Source: Gracilibacillus alcaliphilus (GTDB lineage: Bacteria; Bacillota; Bacilli; Bacillales; Amphibacillaceae). From it: a DNA stretch of 64,000 nucleotides. Below are positions 7,939 to 16,193 of this stretch, piece by piece (positions within the stretch are counted from its first letter, which is position 1; every line of letters starts with the position of its first letter). The notes under the pieces are model-generated. The model was not told the origin of the DNA, made no database searches, and was given only the letters and a program-made list of their open reading frames with translations. The stretch spans positions 7,651 through 71,650 of the forward strand of contig NZ_JAFBFA010000030.1 in assembly GCF_016909015.1 (NCBI RefSeq), in the 5' to 3' direction. The position numbers and the translations under genes are program-made.

Positions 7939-9234
7939 TCAATCAAAGAAGTATTTAAAAAAGTTAGCAAGTTTAGGTTCTTTCTTTGTATTTGATTGAT
8001 CTTTGGAAGTGGACCTCTTCGGTTGCTTTGTACTCTCTTTCGTTCTCTCTGATTGTGGTGATTCACCATCAATTGTTACTGCGTTGACAAATTCTTTCCC
8101 TTGTATTTTCGCATTCTTGTAAGCAAATTTCAAGATTCCAATTCCAGCGGTATACAAAGGTTCACGTACACCAATATAATCAGGGATGGCAATACGCACA
8201 TTACTTTGGAAAATATCTTGCGCCAATTCAACTGCCCCAGACATACTCATTGCTCCCCCAGTAAGCACCAATCCCCCAGGTATTTCATTATAACCCATTT
8301 TTTGAATTTCCTGTGCACTATGAATTAATATTTCCTCAAAACGGGCTTCAATGATTTCAGCAAGCTCTGGCTGACTAAACGTCTGTTTCTGATTACTGCC
8401 AATGATATTGACCTCAAACACATCATCTGGATCTGCATCAGGGAAAAAAGCATGTCCATGATTTAGTTTAACTTCTTCTGCTTCTTCGGAAGATGTTCTT
8501 AACCCCATAGACAGGTCTTTTGAAATGTTGTCGCCTCCAAGTGGTACAACACTAGTAGCGGTTAGCCCTCCATCTTCAAATATAGAAACAGTAGTACTTC
8601 CCCCGCCAATATCAAGCAGTGCAACACCTAAGCTCTTCTCATCTGGGGATAATGCCACCTCGCCGGTAGCTAATGGTTGTAAACAAATGTCCATTATCTC
8701 CAGGCCAGCACGCTCCACACACTTTAAGATGTTATGAAGCATAGTTTTAGCGCAAGTAATGATAGTGCCTTGCATTTCCAATCGTACACCAATCATGCCT
8801 CTTGGGTCACGTATTTCATCCAATCCATCGACAATAAATTGTTTTGGGATAACATCTACTACCTCTCGTTCAGGTGGAATGGACATGACTTGAGCCGCAT
8901 CTAATACCCGGTGAATATCCTCTTCTCCAATTTCCTTATCCTCACTAGATACTGCTACAACCCCGTGACAAGGCTGCAATTGAACGTGACTGCCATTGAT
9001 ACCAACTATGACACGATCAATATGTATATCCACCATTCTTTCCGCCTGTTCAACAGCTGTACGGATGGAATGGACGGTTTCATCAATATCTACAATGGCA
9101 CCTTTCTTCATTCCTAGAGATTTAGCCGTCCCCACACCTATTACATTTAGGGATTCTCCTAAAACTTCACCTATAATTACTTTTATCTTTGATGTCCCGA
9201 TATCCAAACTGACTAGAATTTCTCCATTATCCAT
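7939..9234 (-). CDS. ftsA: Cell division protein FtsA
   Basis: Actin-like ATPase that tethers FtsZ filaments to the membrane. 431 residues. N-terminal phosphate-1 motif VSLDIGTSKIKVIIGE (about 8-23), second phosphate motif LDIGGGSTTVSIF (about 205-217), adenosine motif GGLVLTGGAMSMSG (about 322-335). A basic, low-complexity linker (about 385-415) precedes the amphipathic helix KLANFFKYFFD at the end, which inserts in the membrane. Start ATG has AGGAGGTG upstream. The 200-base gap before it carries a promoter. Confidence 0.97.
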   Translation of the reverse strand: MDNGEILVSLDIGTSKIKVIIGEVLGESLNVIGVGTAKSLGMKKGAIVDIDETVHSIRTAVEQAERMVDIHIDRVIVGINGSHVQLQPCHGVVAVSSEDKEIGEEDIHRVLDAAQVMSIPPEREVVDVIPKQFIVDGLDEIRDPRGMIGVRLEMQGTIITCAKTMLHNILKCVERAGLEIMDICLQPLATGEVALSPDEKSLGVALLDIGGGSTTVSIFEDGGLTATSVVPLGGDNISKDLSMGLRTSSEEAEEVKLNHGHAFFPDADPDDVFEVNIIGSNQKQTFSQPELAEIIEARFEEILIHSAQEIQKMGYNEIPGGLVLTGGAMSMSGAVELAQDIFQSNVRIAIPDYIGVREPLYTAGIGILKFAYKNAKIQGKEFVNAVTIDGESPQSERTKESTKQPKRSTSKDQSNTKKEPKLANFFKYFFD

Positions 9235-9304
9235 AAGGCACCTCCTGCTACAATGTGTCCCTAATTACGTCTATTTTAATTTAATTGTGAACTGTGTAAA
9301 GTCT

Positions 9305-9333
9305 ATTATAATAAAAAACAATACAATTTTACA
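9305..9333 (-). promoter_or_regulatory. Probable ftsA promoter
   Basis: A consensus -10 TATAAT (9305-9310, minus) about 70 bases before the ftsA start. The matching -35 is weak (TGTAAA at a 17-base spacer). B. subtilis ftsAZ has several promoters just here, including a sigma-H one; I saw no convincing sigma-H pair. Confidence 0.45.
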
Positions 9334-9435
9334 CGAATATCTGTGATTTGAGTGAAAAAATATACAATGAACTACAGATAATTTACTTTTGCAACCAATA
9401 ATAGTCCAAAAGACTTATATTTTGCGAACAAGCGT

Positions 9436-9792
9436 TCACACCGCGTCCTTTCGTTGTTTATACTTTAACAATAATATTCTTCTTATACTTGCCAGATTAT
9501 TAAACAGTCTCACACCGAAGGCAAATATGGCTGCTAAGTATAAATCAATTCCTAACTGTGTACCTAAAAAAGCTAACAACGCTGCCAAACTTACATTAAA
9601 AAAGAATCCTGATACGAAAACACTTTGATCAAACTTCTCTTCTAATTGAGCCCTGATTCCTCCAAAAAGGGTATCAAGTGCAGCCAAAACTGCTATAGAC
9701 AGATAGTTTATATAATCAGCAGGGATCGATACATTTGTTAAAATACCAATGCATAATCCAATGATCAAAAACAGGGCTGGTAACCACATCAT
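9436..9792 (-). CDS. sbp: Small basic protein Sbp, DUF1290 membrane protein
   Basis: 118-residue membrane protein with three hydrophobic segments (about 1-22, 25-45 and 60-95) and a basic tail (RRILLLKYKQRKDAV). The segment ALDTLFGGIRAQLEEKFD is characteristic of the DUF1290/Sbp family, which sits next to ftsA in many Firmicutes; its function is unknown. The start overlaps the ylxX stop (ATGA), so the two are translationally coupled. Confidence 0.88.
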   Translation of the reverse strand: MMWLPALFLIIGLCIGILTNVSIPADYINYLSIAVLAALDTLFGGIRAQLEEKFDQSVFVSGFFFNVSLAALLAFLGTQLGIDLYLAAIFAFGVRLFNNLASIRRILLLKYKQRKDAV

Positions 9793-10523
9793 TCTTCATC
9801 CTTCTCTAGGTTATCCTGTGTATGTATCTCCTGTAAATCAATTACCTCATCGTATGGCGGAAGTGTAACTGGTTGTGGTTCTGATATCTCGATTTCCACA
9901 TCCTCTAATGCGAAGTAATCATGAATCTCACTTGACTCTAACTGAAGCTTTAATTTCTCCACATCTTCTGCCAATACATGAATGATATATGGTAAATCTC
10001 CGATAGAGCTGTTATTAACATAGATACTTCCATTTACCATTCGAATCGGGGAAATCGCAATCAAACGCTGGTTTTCAATAGCAATATCTTCCGCTCCTGC
10101 TGCATTTAATTGATTAATCAGCTGATGCAAAAATTCGGCGTGAAGCGTCGGATACGCTTGTTTCTCTTGATTCAAAAACAAAGGCAATAGGCTTATCTCG
10201 ACCCCTGTTCCGCTCTTTTCTGATAAACCAGCTTCTGTACGCAAGGTTTCAATTGATTCTTTTATTGCCTCCATTTGCTGATGTTCAGATTGTTCTTGAT
10301 ATTCATTTAACATTTCCTCTTCTTTCCTAATCTCCTGATAGAGATCTTGCTGTACTTGCTGCTCCTCTAACAGAGCTGTTCTAATTTCCCAAGTATCTCG
10401 TGTATCACGGCCTTCTGGATGATTATTAGAATTAAACAGGATAGCGACCATAAAACCAATTAACAAACAAATAAAGCTTAACATAAAAGCTTGTTCAGGT
10501 ATTCTTTTTTTCATGGTTATCAC
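9789..10523 (-). CDS. ylxX: DUF881 membrane protein, YlxX-like
   Basis: About 244 residues: one N-terminal membrane helix (AFMLSFICLLIGFMVAILF), a coiled coil rich in E and Q (about 45-95), then a DUF881 domain with IENQRLIAISPIRMVNGSIY and DYFALEDVEIEI. Paralogous to the gene just upstream (ylxW). Both are widely found between divIB and ftsA in Bacillaceae and are of unknown function. The start is ambiguous: GTG at 10523 or ATG three codons later, with AAAGGA upstream. Overlaps sbp by 4 bases. Confidence 0.85.
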   Translation of the reverse strand: MITMKKRIPEQAFMLSFICLLIGFMVAILFNSNNHPEGRDTRDTWEIRTALLEEQQVQQDLYQEIRKEEEMLNEYQEQSEHQQMEAIKESIETLRTEAGLSEKSGTGVEISLLPLFLNQEKQAYPTLHAEFLHQLINQLNAAGAEDIAIENQRLIAISPIRMVNGSIYVNNSSIGDLPYIIHVLAEDVEKLKLQLESSEIHDYFALEDVEIEISEPQPVTLPPYDEVIDLQEIHTQDNLEKDEE

Positions 10524-10535
10524 TTATCCTTTACC

Positions 10536-11213
10536 TTACATTTCGATCGTCGATTGTTTTTCAATCGCCACCTCAATATTTTCCTGTACCAGCATGTCAA
10601 TCACACCATTCTGCAAATTCAGGCTTGTATCCAATATTTTTTGGTCCCCAATTGCAGAAATGACAAACGGAGCGGGATAAGGAGTTCCATCCACTGAGAT
10701 AACTGGGCCTACACAGGAGATGTAACTATTGCGGTAGATGCGCTGCCCATTAATAGCAACCGCCTTCGCTCCCGCACTAAATAGTTCGTTCACCACTTGG
10801 TGAATATGCCGGTCATGCACAATATATTGATTGGCATGATCTTCTCTAGGAATATAATCAGCATCTCGTAATGTAATGATAACTCCTTCACCATAAATGG
10901 GGAAATCACCTGTAAGCTTCTGAAGGTTATTTTTCATTTGTACCAGATTTTTCATCATATCTGTATCCTGGCTAAGCTCTTCTTCCATGGTGCGTATCTC
11001 TTGTCGAATACTGTTTAATTCACTTCTTAATTGTTTGTTTTGCTCTTCTAGTTCATTCAGCTGCTGTTTATAGTTAAAATCCTCTTGCCAAGTTTGTTTA
11101 TTTATCTGCGCAGGGCTGGAAGAGCTGGTAAATTTATAGTTAAATGCAAGAAGAAATCCTAAAACAAGAAAGACACAGGCATACAGGAACTGACTACGCC
11201 TCATCCGCTTCAT
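10536..11213 (-). CDS. ylxW: DUF881 membrane protein, YlxW-like
   Basis: About 225 residues: N-terminal membrane helix (FLYACVFLVLGFLLAFNY), a coiled coil (NELEEQNKQLRSELNSIRQE), then a DUF881 domain with VVNELFSAGAKAVAINGQRI and SVDGTPYPAPFVISAIGD. Two copies of this domain family side by side suggest an old duplication and perhaps a heteromeric membrane complex near the divisome (inference). I chose ATG at 11211-11213, preceded by AGGGGAG; a second ATG at 11204 is possible, while the longest frame to 11288 runs well inside divIB. It overlaps the divIB end by about 20 bases. Confidence 0.85.
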   Translation of the reverse strand: MKRMRRSQFLYACVFLVLGFLLAFNYKFTSSSSPAQINKQTWQEDFNYKQQLNELEEQNKQLRSELNSIRQEIRTMEEELSQDTDMMKNLVQMKNNLQKLTGDFPIYGEGVIITLRDADYIPREDHANQYIVHDRHIHQVVNELFSAGAKAVAINGQRIYRNSYISCVGPVISVDGTPYPAPFVISAIGDQKILDTSLNLQNGVIDMLVQENIEVAIEKQSTIEM

Positions 11214-12000
11214 CAGTCTCCCCTTCTTCCCCTTCTTCCTCATCTTCACCTGCATCATATGGCGTAAAGACGGCACCACCCTCGTCAATCTTGATCACAC
11301 CCTGTACATCTGAATCTAGTTGACTGGCAATCGATGGATAATTATTAAAGACAGACGAGAAATTTCGGATCGTAGATTCTACTACATTACCGTCTGTCAT
11401 ATAGAGTTGGATATGATAGGGATTAGATTCTGTAGGCAGCCACTGAACTTCAGAAATAAGTGCTGTCACATAGGTGGAAATATGGGCCAACTCGTCTGAA
11501 AACTCCTTTAGATAAGCGTCTTCTTCAAAACCCGTTAATATAGGTACTTCACCATTTGCCTCATTCCAATTGACCTTCTGCAGCATATCACCATTTTCCA
11601 AAAGCGGATGCAATTCACCATCTATATTAGCATAGGCGACATGACTAAGTTCATGAACTTCGATATTAATCGTACTTGGAAACGATTTAGTTACGTGAAC
11701 CTCCTTTATTTGCGGATTGGTCAATATGTTTTCCTCTACTTGGGAAGAACGAACACTCCAAAAGTTGGCGTCCTCCTCAATCTCACTTTGTTTCTTAATC
11801 TCTTCTTGATCCAGCCAGGTTAAGCCTGTCACATTAACATGTCTGACATAACTCATCGGTGACTGCAAATAAATCACAATAAAAATCAATACGAAGAAAA
11901 TAAATACGTACATCACTAATTTCCGGTTAGCCCGTTTTCTTCGCTCTTGTTTTAGTTTAGGTATTCGATCTTCAATTGATACTACTCTTTTTTGTGCCAT
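11194..12000 (-). CDS. divIB: Cell division protein DivIB/FtsQ
   Basis: Bitopic divisome protein that bridges the Z-ring and septal synthases. 268 residues from ATG 11998-12000 (AAGGAAG 7 bases upstream): basic cytoplasmic tail with KLKQERRKRANRK, membrane helix (about 33-52), POTRA domain (SYVRHVNVTGLTWLDQEEIK, about 56-75), beta domain, and a highly acidic tail (EDEEEGEEGETDEADEA). The POTRA/beta order is the FtsQ/DivIB signature. In B. subtilis murG and murB lie directly upstream; here they are replaced by about 500 bases without genes. Confidence 0.93.
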   Translation of the reverse strand: MAQKRVVSIEDRIPKLKQERRKRANRKLVMYVFIFFVLIFIVIYLQSPMSYVRHVNVTGLTWLDQEEIKKQSEIEEDANFWSVRSSQVEENILTNPQIKEVHVTKSFPSTINIEVHELSHVAYANIDGELHPLLENGDMLQKVNWNEANGEVPILTGFEEDAYLKEFSDELAHISTYVTALISEVQWLPTESNPYHIQLYMTDGNVVESTIRNFSSVFNNYPSIASQLDSDVQGVIKIDEGGAVFTPYDAGEDEEEGEEGETDEADEA

Positions 12001-12255
12001 TACATTACTTCCTTTTTTATCTATCTTGGATATCAACGAGTAAGCGAAGTACAGCAACTGTCTGAAAGTGAGATAATACATGCAGCATTCTCCTATTGGA
12101 TTGTTAGATGAATAGCAAAAAGGCTTCCATCATGACTTGTCCAAAAAGGCGCTTGGCCAGCTTATCCCGTTTCACATGTAGTTACAGTTCGTACTTCCGT
12201 ATCTTGCAAGACAAACGAATGACGTTTTTTTTCCAGAATCATTCATAGTAAAATC

Positions 12256-12264
12256 ATTATATCA
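12256..12264 (-). promoter_or_regulatory. Extended -10 promoter for divIB
   Basis: Minus-strand TGATATAAT, a TGn extension plus consensus TATAAT, about 255 bases upstream of divIB and after the spoVE terminator. No good -35 is seen, as is usual for extended -10 promoters. This makes divIB-ylxW-ylxX-sbp a likely separate transcription unit. Confidence 0.5.
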
Positions 12265-12364
12265 TAGTCATCCAAGGATAGACATCATTCATATAAGTGA
12301 TTTTAATTTTTTTTAAAATATGAAAAATATACAATGGACACGATTTAATTGCAGGATGACCACA

Positions 12365-12411
12365 TCTAAAATCCCCACCTGCATCTTTAAGACTTGAAGA
12401 TGCAAATGGGG
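12365..12411 (-). terminator. Terminator after spoVE
   Basis: Arms 12373-12387 and 12397-12411. In minus-strand RNA all 15 positions pair, counting two G-U wobbles; in plus-strand RNA those two would be A-C mismatches. A short T tract (ATTTT) follows on the minus strand. Confidence 0.75.
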
Positions 12412-12504
12412 AATAAAGCGACCCTTGAAATAGGGCCGTACAGATAATTCTGGCAGGATAAATAAGCACTTTGTTTTCATGTAAGAAGCCAGGAAAATAT
12501 TACT

Positions 12505-13611
12505 TTATTGCTGTCGATATTTACTAATATTAATCAGAATGCCTACCGAACAAAGGGTTAAGGTCAACGATGACCCGCCATAACTTAGAAATGGTAATGT
12601 AATGCCTGTTACTGGAATTAAACCGATAACAACACTGATGTTAATCATAACCTGAATCATAATCATGCCAATAATCCCAACCGCAAGTAACTTGGAAAAT
12701 AAATCTGGTGCATGAATAGCTGTTAAAATCCCACGCCAAGCAAATAAAAAAAACAATACAATAACGAAACAGCCACCAATAAAACCTAACTCTTCCGCAA
12801 TAATAGCAAAGATAAAATCATTGTGCGGTTCAGGTAAATAAAAATACTTTTGTAAACTGTTCCCCCATCCGACTCCTAATAAACCGCCCGGCCCAATGGC
12901 ATATAGAGATTGGATAATTTGAAAGCCTGTACCTAATGGATCTTCCCACGGATCTAAAAAAGCAATAATACGATTGATACGATAAGGTGCAGAGATAATT
13001 AGTAACAAGAAACCAATAACGCCAAATCCCGCCAAAAAGATAAAGTGAGAAAACTTTGCACCAGCTACAAATATCAGTAGAAAACAGGTCAGCAAAAAGA
13101 CCATGCCTGTCCCCAAATCCGGCTGCAACATAATAATAAGGAAGATAGCTATGGACATGCCTAATGGAGGCAGGAACCCTTTCTTAAACAATGACAGTTT
13201 GTCTTGGTGCTGCACAAGAAATCCGCTTAAAAACATAATCATCCCCAACTTAATAAATTCTGCAGGCTGTATACTAAATGCACCTACACCTATCCAGCTT
13301 CTGGCTCCCCCTCTTACCATTCCGATACCGGGGATCAATACAGCAATTAGTAACACGACACACACAATGAAAATCCATTTTCGATGTTTCAACCATTGAT
13401 AGTAAGGGATATGTGAAACAATCATCATAGAAATTACCCCTACCCCTGCAAACAAAATCTGCCGCTTCAGAAAATAGAAGGAATCACCAAACTTATAGGC
13501 AGCCCAAATCGATGATGCACTATATATCATTACTGTACCAAACAGCAAGATCGCAAAAATAATACCTATTAATAAATAGTCTGGTTTATGCTGTTTTTGC
13601 ATTTGTACCAT
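12505..13611 (-). CDS. spoVE: Stage V sporulation protein SpoVE (SEDS glycosyltransferase)
   Basis: Polytopic SEDS-family peptidoglycan polymerase of the FtsW/RodA type, working with the transpeptidase SpoVD on spore cortex. 368 residues with about ten membrane segments. Conserved parts: MIYSASSIWAAYKFGDSFYF (about 28-47), SWIGVGAFSIQPAEFIKLGM (about 105-125), QPDLGTG (about 163-169), GFIGGCFVIVLFF, and GITLPFLSYGGSS near 342. The closest match I recall is B. subtilis SpoVE, including FDDS/FGDS and PYRINRI features; the division FtsW is separately encoded at 47767-48972. Start ATG has AAGGTGGGGG upstream. Confidence 0.9.
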   Translation of the reverse strand: MVQMQKQHKPDYLLIGIIFAILLFGTVMIYSASSIWAAYKFGDSFYFLKRQILFAGVGVISMMIVSHIPYYQWLKHRKWIFIVCVVLLIAVLIPGIGMVRGGARSWIGVGAFSIQPAEFIKLGMIMFLSGFLVQHQDKLSLFKKGFLPPLGMSIAIFLIIMLQPDLGTGMVFLLTCFLLIFVAGAKFSHFIFLAGFGVIGFLLLIISAPYRINRIIAFLDPWEDPLGTGFQIIQSLYAIGPGGLLGVGWGNSLQKYFYLPEPHNDFIFAIIAEELGFIGGCFVIVLFFLFAWRGILTAIHAPDLFSKLLAVGIIGMIMIQVMINISVVIGLIPVTGITLPFLSYGGSSLTLTLCSVGILINISKYRQQ

Positions 13612-13768
13612 AAAAAACCCCCACCTTTTTTTGAAAGATTAGGGGCTTTCTTGTCCTATTTATCCTTTTACTGGCTGTTAACAAAAGGAATCTCCCGCAA
13701 TCAGCCATTTTACCGGATTAATTCTATTACCATTACCGTTTTCTTAAATTATAATAGACAAGCCCCTA

Positions 13769-15115
13769 TTATAATTTATGCACTGCATCAATAAACATGT
13801 TACCTCTTTCTTCAAAGGTTTTATATTGATCCCAGCTGGCACATGCTGGCGACAATAAGATAACATCTTGTTCCTCTGATAATGGATAGGCTTTCTCTAC
13901 CGCCTCTGCCACATTCTCCGCATAAATAATATTCGAAATACCTAATGCTTGCCCAACCTTTGCTAACTTCTCACTCGTTTGTCCAAAGACAATCAAGCTT
14001 TTTACATAAGACATATATGGAATCAATTCATCGAATTCATTCCCGCGGTCTAATCCACCCGCCAAAAGAATAACGGGTTGTTTAAAAGCACTTAAAGCTT
14101 TTGAAGTAGCGAGAATATTGGTTGCCTTTGAATCATTATAAAATCTTCTGCCATTCCATTCTCTCACAAATTGAAGACGGTGTTTGACACCTGTAAAGCT
14201 TGTTAAAACAGCATAAATAGCTTGATTAGATAAACCATCGACTTTAGCCACACAGATAGCTGCCAAAATATTCTCGATATTGTGATCTCCTACTAGAACA
14301 ACTGAATCGATATCGATAATGGGCTTTCCTCGAAAATAAATCGTCCGCCCATCAAGGTATGCGCCATTTTCTACTACTTTCTGCCGGCTAAACGGTACTA
14401 GTTGTACCTCGGAATCTTTTATCATCTGACAGACATGCTGATCATCGGCATTATAAACAAGAAAATCACTCTCTGTTTGATTTTTCGTAATATTGGCCTT
14501 CGCCTCCATATAATGTTCCATTGTATGGTGATAATCTAAGTGGGCAGAGAATATATTAAGTAACACAGCGATTCGCGGTCTAAATACCTCGATGCCTAAC
14601 AATTGGAAAGAGGATAGTTCTACTACCATGGTTTGTCCTTCTGACATTTGCTCTGCTACTTCAGAAGCAACATGACCAATATTCCCTGCTAAGGCAGTTG
14701 GACGGTTTGCCTGCTGATACATTTCATAGATTAATGTTGTCGTTGTCGTCTTCCCATTAGAACCTGTAATGGCTACTACTTCTTCGACACCAAAATAATG
14801 GATAAGTTCAACCTCTGTTAGGACAGGGATATGACGTTCCCTTGCCTTTTCAATAATCGGGTTCTCATAAGGAATCCCTGGATTCTTAATAACAGCCTCA
14901 ACATTGTCCAACAAAGAGAGTGGATGGCTCCCTACCACTACCTCAACCCCCTGCTGTTCTAACAGTTGGACATTGGCATCCTCTTTTGGTGTCTTCCAAT
15001 CATTCACGATAACACGCACACCGTTACGCCCTAACAACTGGGCAACGGCCGTACCACTTTTGGCAAGGCCTAGTACTAGTACATTTTGATAAGGAAAATC
15101 TGTTAACTTTCTCAT
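13769..15115 (-). CDS. murD: UDP-N-acetylmuramoyl-L-alanine--D-glutamate ligase MurD
   Basis: Cytoplasmic ATP-dependent ligase adding D-glutamate to UDP-MurNAc-L-Ala. 448 residues in the Mur ligase three-domain plan: N-terminal Rossmann-like domain (LVLGLAKSGTAVAQLLGRNG, about 13-32), ATP-binding loop TGSNGKTTTT (about 115-124), magnesium-binding and H-bearing segment FSAHLDYHHTME (about 190-201), and C-terminal domain with FYNDSKATN (about 310) and LLAGGLDRGNEF. It overlaps mraY by 4 bases (ATGA), indicating coupling. About 157 bases separate it from spoVE. Confidence 0.97.
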   Translation of the reverse strand: MRKLTDFPYQNVLVLGLAKSGTAVAQLLGRNGVRVIVNDWKTPKEDANVQLLEQQGVEVVVGSHPLSLLDNVEAVIKNPGIPYENPIIEKARERHIPVLTEVELIHYFGVEEVVAITGSNGKTTTTTLIYEMYQQANRPTALAGNIGHVASEVAEQMSEGQTMVVELSSFQLLGIEVFRPRIAVLLNIFSAHLDYHHTMEHYMEAKANITKNQTESDFLVYNADDQHVCQMIKDSEVQLVPFSRQKVVENGAYLDGRTIYFRGKPIIDIDSVVLVGDHNIENILAAICVAKVDGLSNQAIYAVLTSFTGVKHRLQFVREWNGRRFYNDSKATNILATSKALSAFKQPVILLAGGLDRGNEFDELIPYMSYVKSLIVFGQTSEKLAKVGQALGISNIIYAENVAEAVEKAYPLSEEQDVILLSPACASWDQYKTFEERGNMFIDAVHKL

Positions 15116-16098
15116 GCAGTGAACACCTCAATATAAATTCCTAGTAGAGCAAATAAGACAGCAACCGCCCAAAAGGTAGTCACTACACGCCATTCTGACC
15201 ATCCCTTTAACTCATAATGATGGTGTAATGGACTCATCAAGAACACTCTCTTGCCTCTTGTTTTAAATGAAATTACTTGGATGATGACCGATAACGTTTC
15301 AATCACAAATACTCCGCCAATGATAACTAATAAGATTTCCAGTTTCAGCAATATGGCAATCGCAGCGATTGCACCGCCTAGTGCTAATGAGCCGGTGTCT
15401 CCCATAAATACCTTAGCGGGGTGGGCATTAAATACTAAGAACCCTAACAAGGCGCCGACTACTGTTAGACTAAACAGTGTAACCGTCGTATTTGGTGTAC
15501 CATACCATGCTAAGATGGCAAAAGCACCAAAAGCCACTGCGGCTGTACCTGCTAACAAACCGTCCAGTCCATCAGTCAGGTTCACAGCATTAGAAGCACC
15601 TACCAGCATTACGATGATAAATACTGGATAAAACCACCCTAAATCAAAAGAAAATGAAGTTCCTGGTATCAATAAGGTGGTGGCAAAGTCCTGCTGTAAC
15701 AATACAATATAGAAAATAATAGCAATGACAATCTGCCCTAATAATTTCTGTTTGGATGTTAAACCAAGATTTCGTTTTAACACTACCTTGATAAAATCAT
15801 CTAAGAACCCTAATAAACCGAATCCTATCAATACTAATAAAAGCAGAAATACTTCATAATCAAAGTGACCGCCATTGGCGCGAAATACAACTATTAAACT
15901 AGTAATGGTGATACTTAAAATAATCATTACACCACCCATGGTTGGTGTACCTGATTTCTTTTGATGGGATTGTGGTCCTTCTTCTCTAATGCTCTGTCCA
16001 AACTTCAACCTCTTTAGAAAAGGTATAATAATCGGCGAAAGAAGCACTGTAATTAGGAATGCTATTGCCACCGTTGCCAAAAATGTAAGTTGATTCAT
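15112..16098 (-). CDS. mraY: Phospho-N-acetylmuramoyl-pentapeptide transferase MraY
   Basis: Integral membrane enzyme that makes lipid I from undecaprenyl phosphate and UDP-MurNAc-pentapeptide. 328 residues with about ten membrane helices. Diagnostic motifs: GTPTMGGVMI (about 51-60), FLDDFIKV (about 98-105) with the catalytic aspartates, NLTDGLDGLLAG (about 174-185), FMGDTGSLALGG (about 230-241), and the histidine-rich loop SPLHHHYELKGWSE (about 290-303). AGGAGAGAA upstream of the ATG. Next to murD by overlap and after murE by 95 bases, which carry a possible hairpin. Confidence 0.97.
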   Translation of the reverse strand: MNQLTFLATVAIAFLITVLLSPIIIPFLKRLKFGQSIREEGPQSHQKKSGTPTMGGVMIILSITITSLIVVFRANGGHFDYEVFLLLLVLIGFGLLGFLDDFIKVVLKRNLGLTSKQKLLGQIVIAIIFYIVLLQQDFATTLLIPGTSFSFDLGWFYPVFIIVMLVGASNAVNLTDGLDGLLAGTAAVAFGAFAILAWYGTPNTTVTLFSLTVVGALLGFLVFNAHPAKVFMGDTGSLALGGAIAAIAILLKLEILLVIIGGVFVIETLSVIIQVISFKTRGKRVFLMSPLHHHYELKGWSEWRVVTTFWAVAVLFALLGIYIEVFTA

Positions 16099-16124
16099 TA
16101 CGTTATTCTCTCCTATCTTGAATA

Positions 16125-16183
16125 TAAAAAGCAGTTCGGCTTATCACCATTGCTGGCGGAAGCTGTCATTCACTCTAACTGCT
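16125..16183 (-). terminator. Possible attenuator hairpin between murE and mraY
   Basis: Arms AGCAGTT/AACTGCT at 16130-16136 and 16177-16183 with a long loop, followed on the minus strand by TTTTATATTC. The 7-bp stem is short; it could be a weak terminator tuning flow from murE into mraY-murD. Confidence 0.3.
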
Positions 16184-16193
16184 GACCTCTTAC

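Larger units (their letters stand above)
12001..12504. other. Gene-free interval between spoVE and divIB (murG/murB position)
   Basis: No credible coding sequence on either strand. It holds the spoVE terminator and the divIB promoter and about 200 bases of leader. No trace of the MurG nucleotide loop (GGGTGGH-like) or MurB flavin motifs was seen. Confidence 0.7.

Noticed and set aside
9385..9435. AAGTC-TTTTG-GACT stem after sbp as a terminator
   Set aside because: Stem is only 5 bp and no T tract follows.
12257..12469. Possible murG or murB remnant between spoVE and divIB
   Set aside because: The frame covers the spoVE terminator and shows no MurG or MurB motif.
12505..13611. Assigning this gene as the vegetative FtsW
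   Set aside because: Sequence details and position match SpoVE; another SEDS gene at 47767-48972 sits at the conserved ftsW site.
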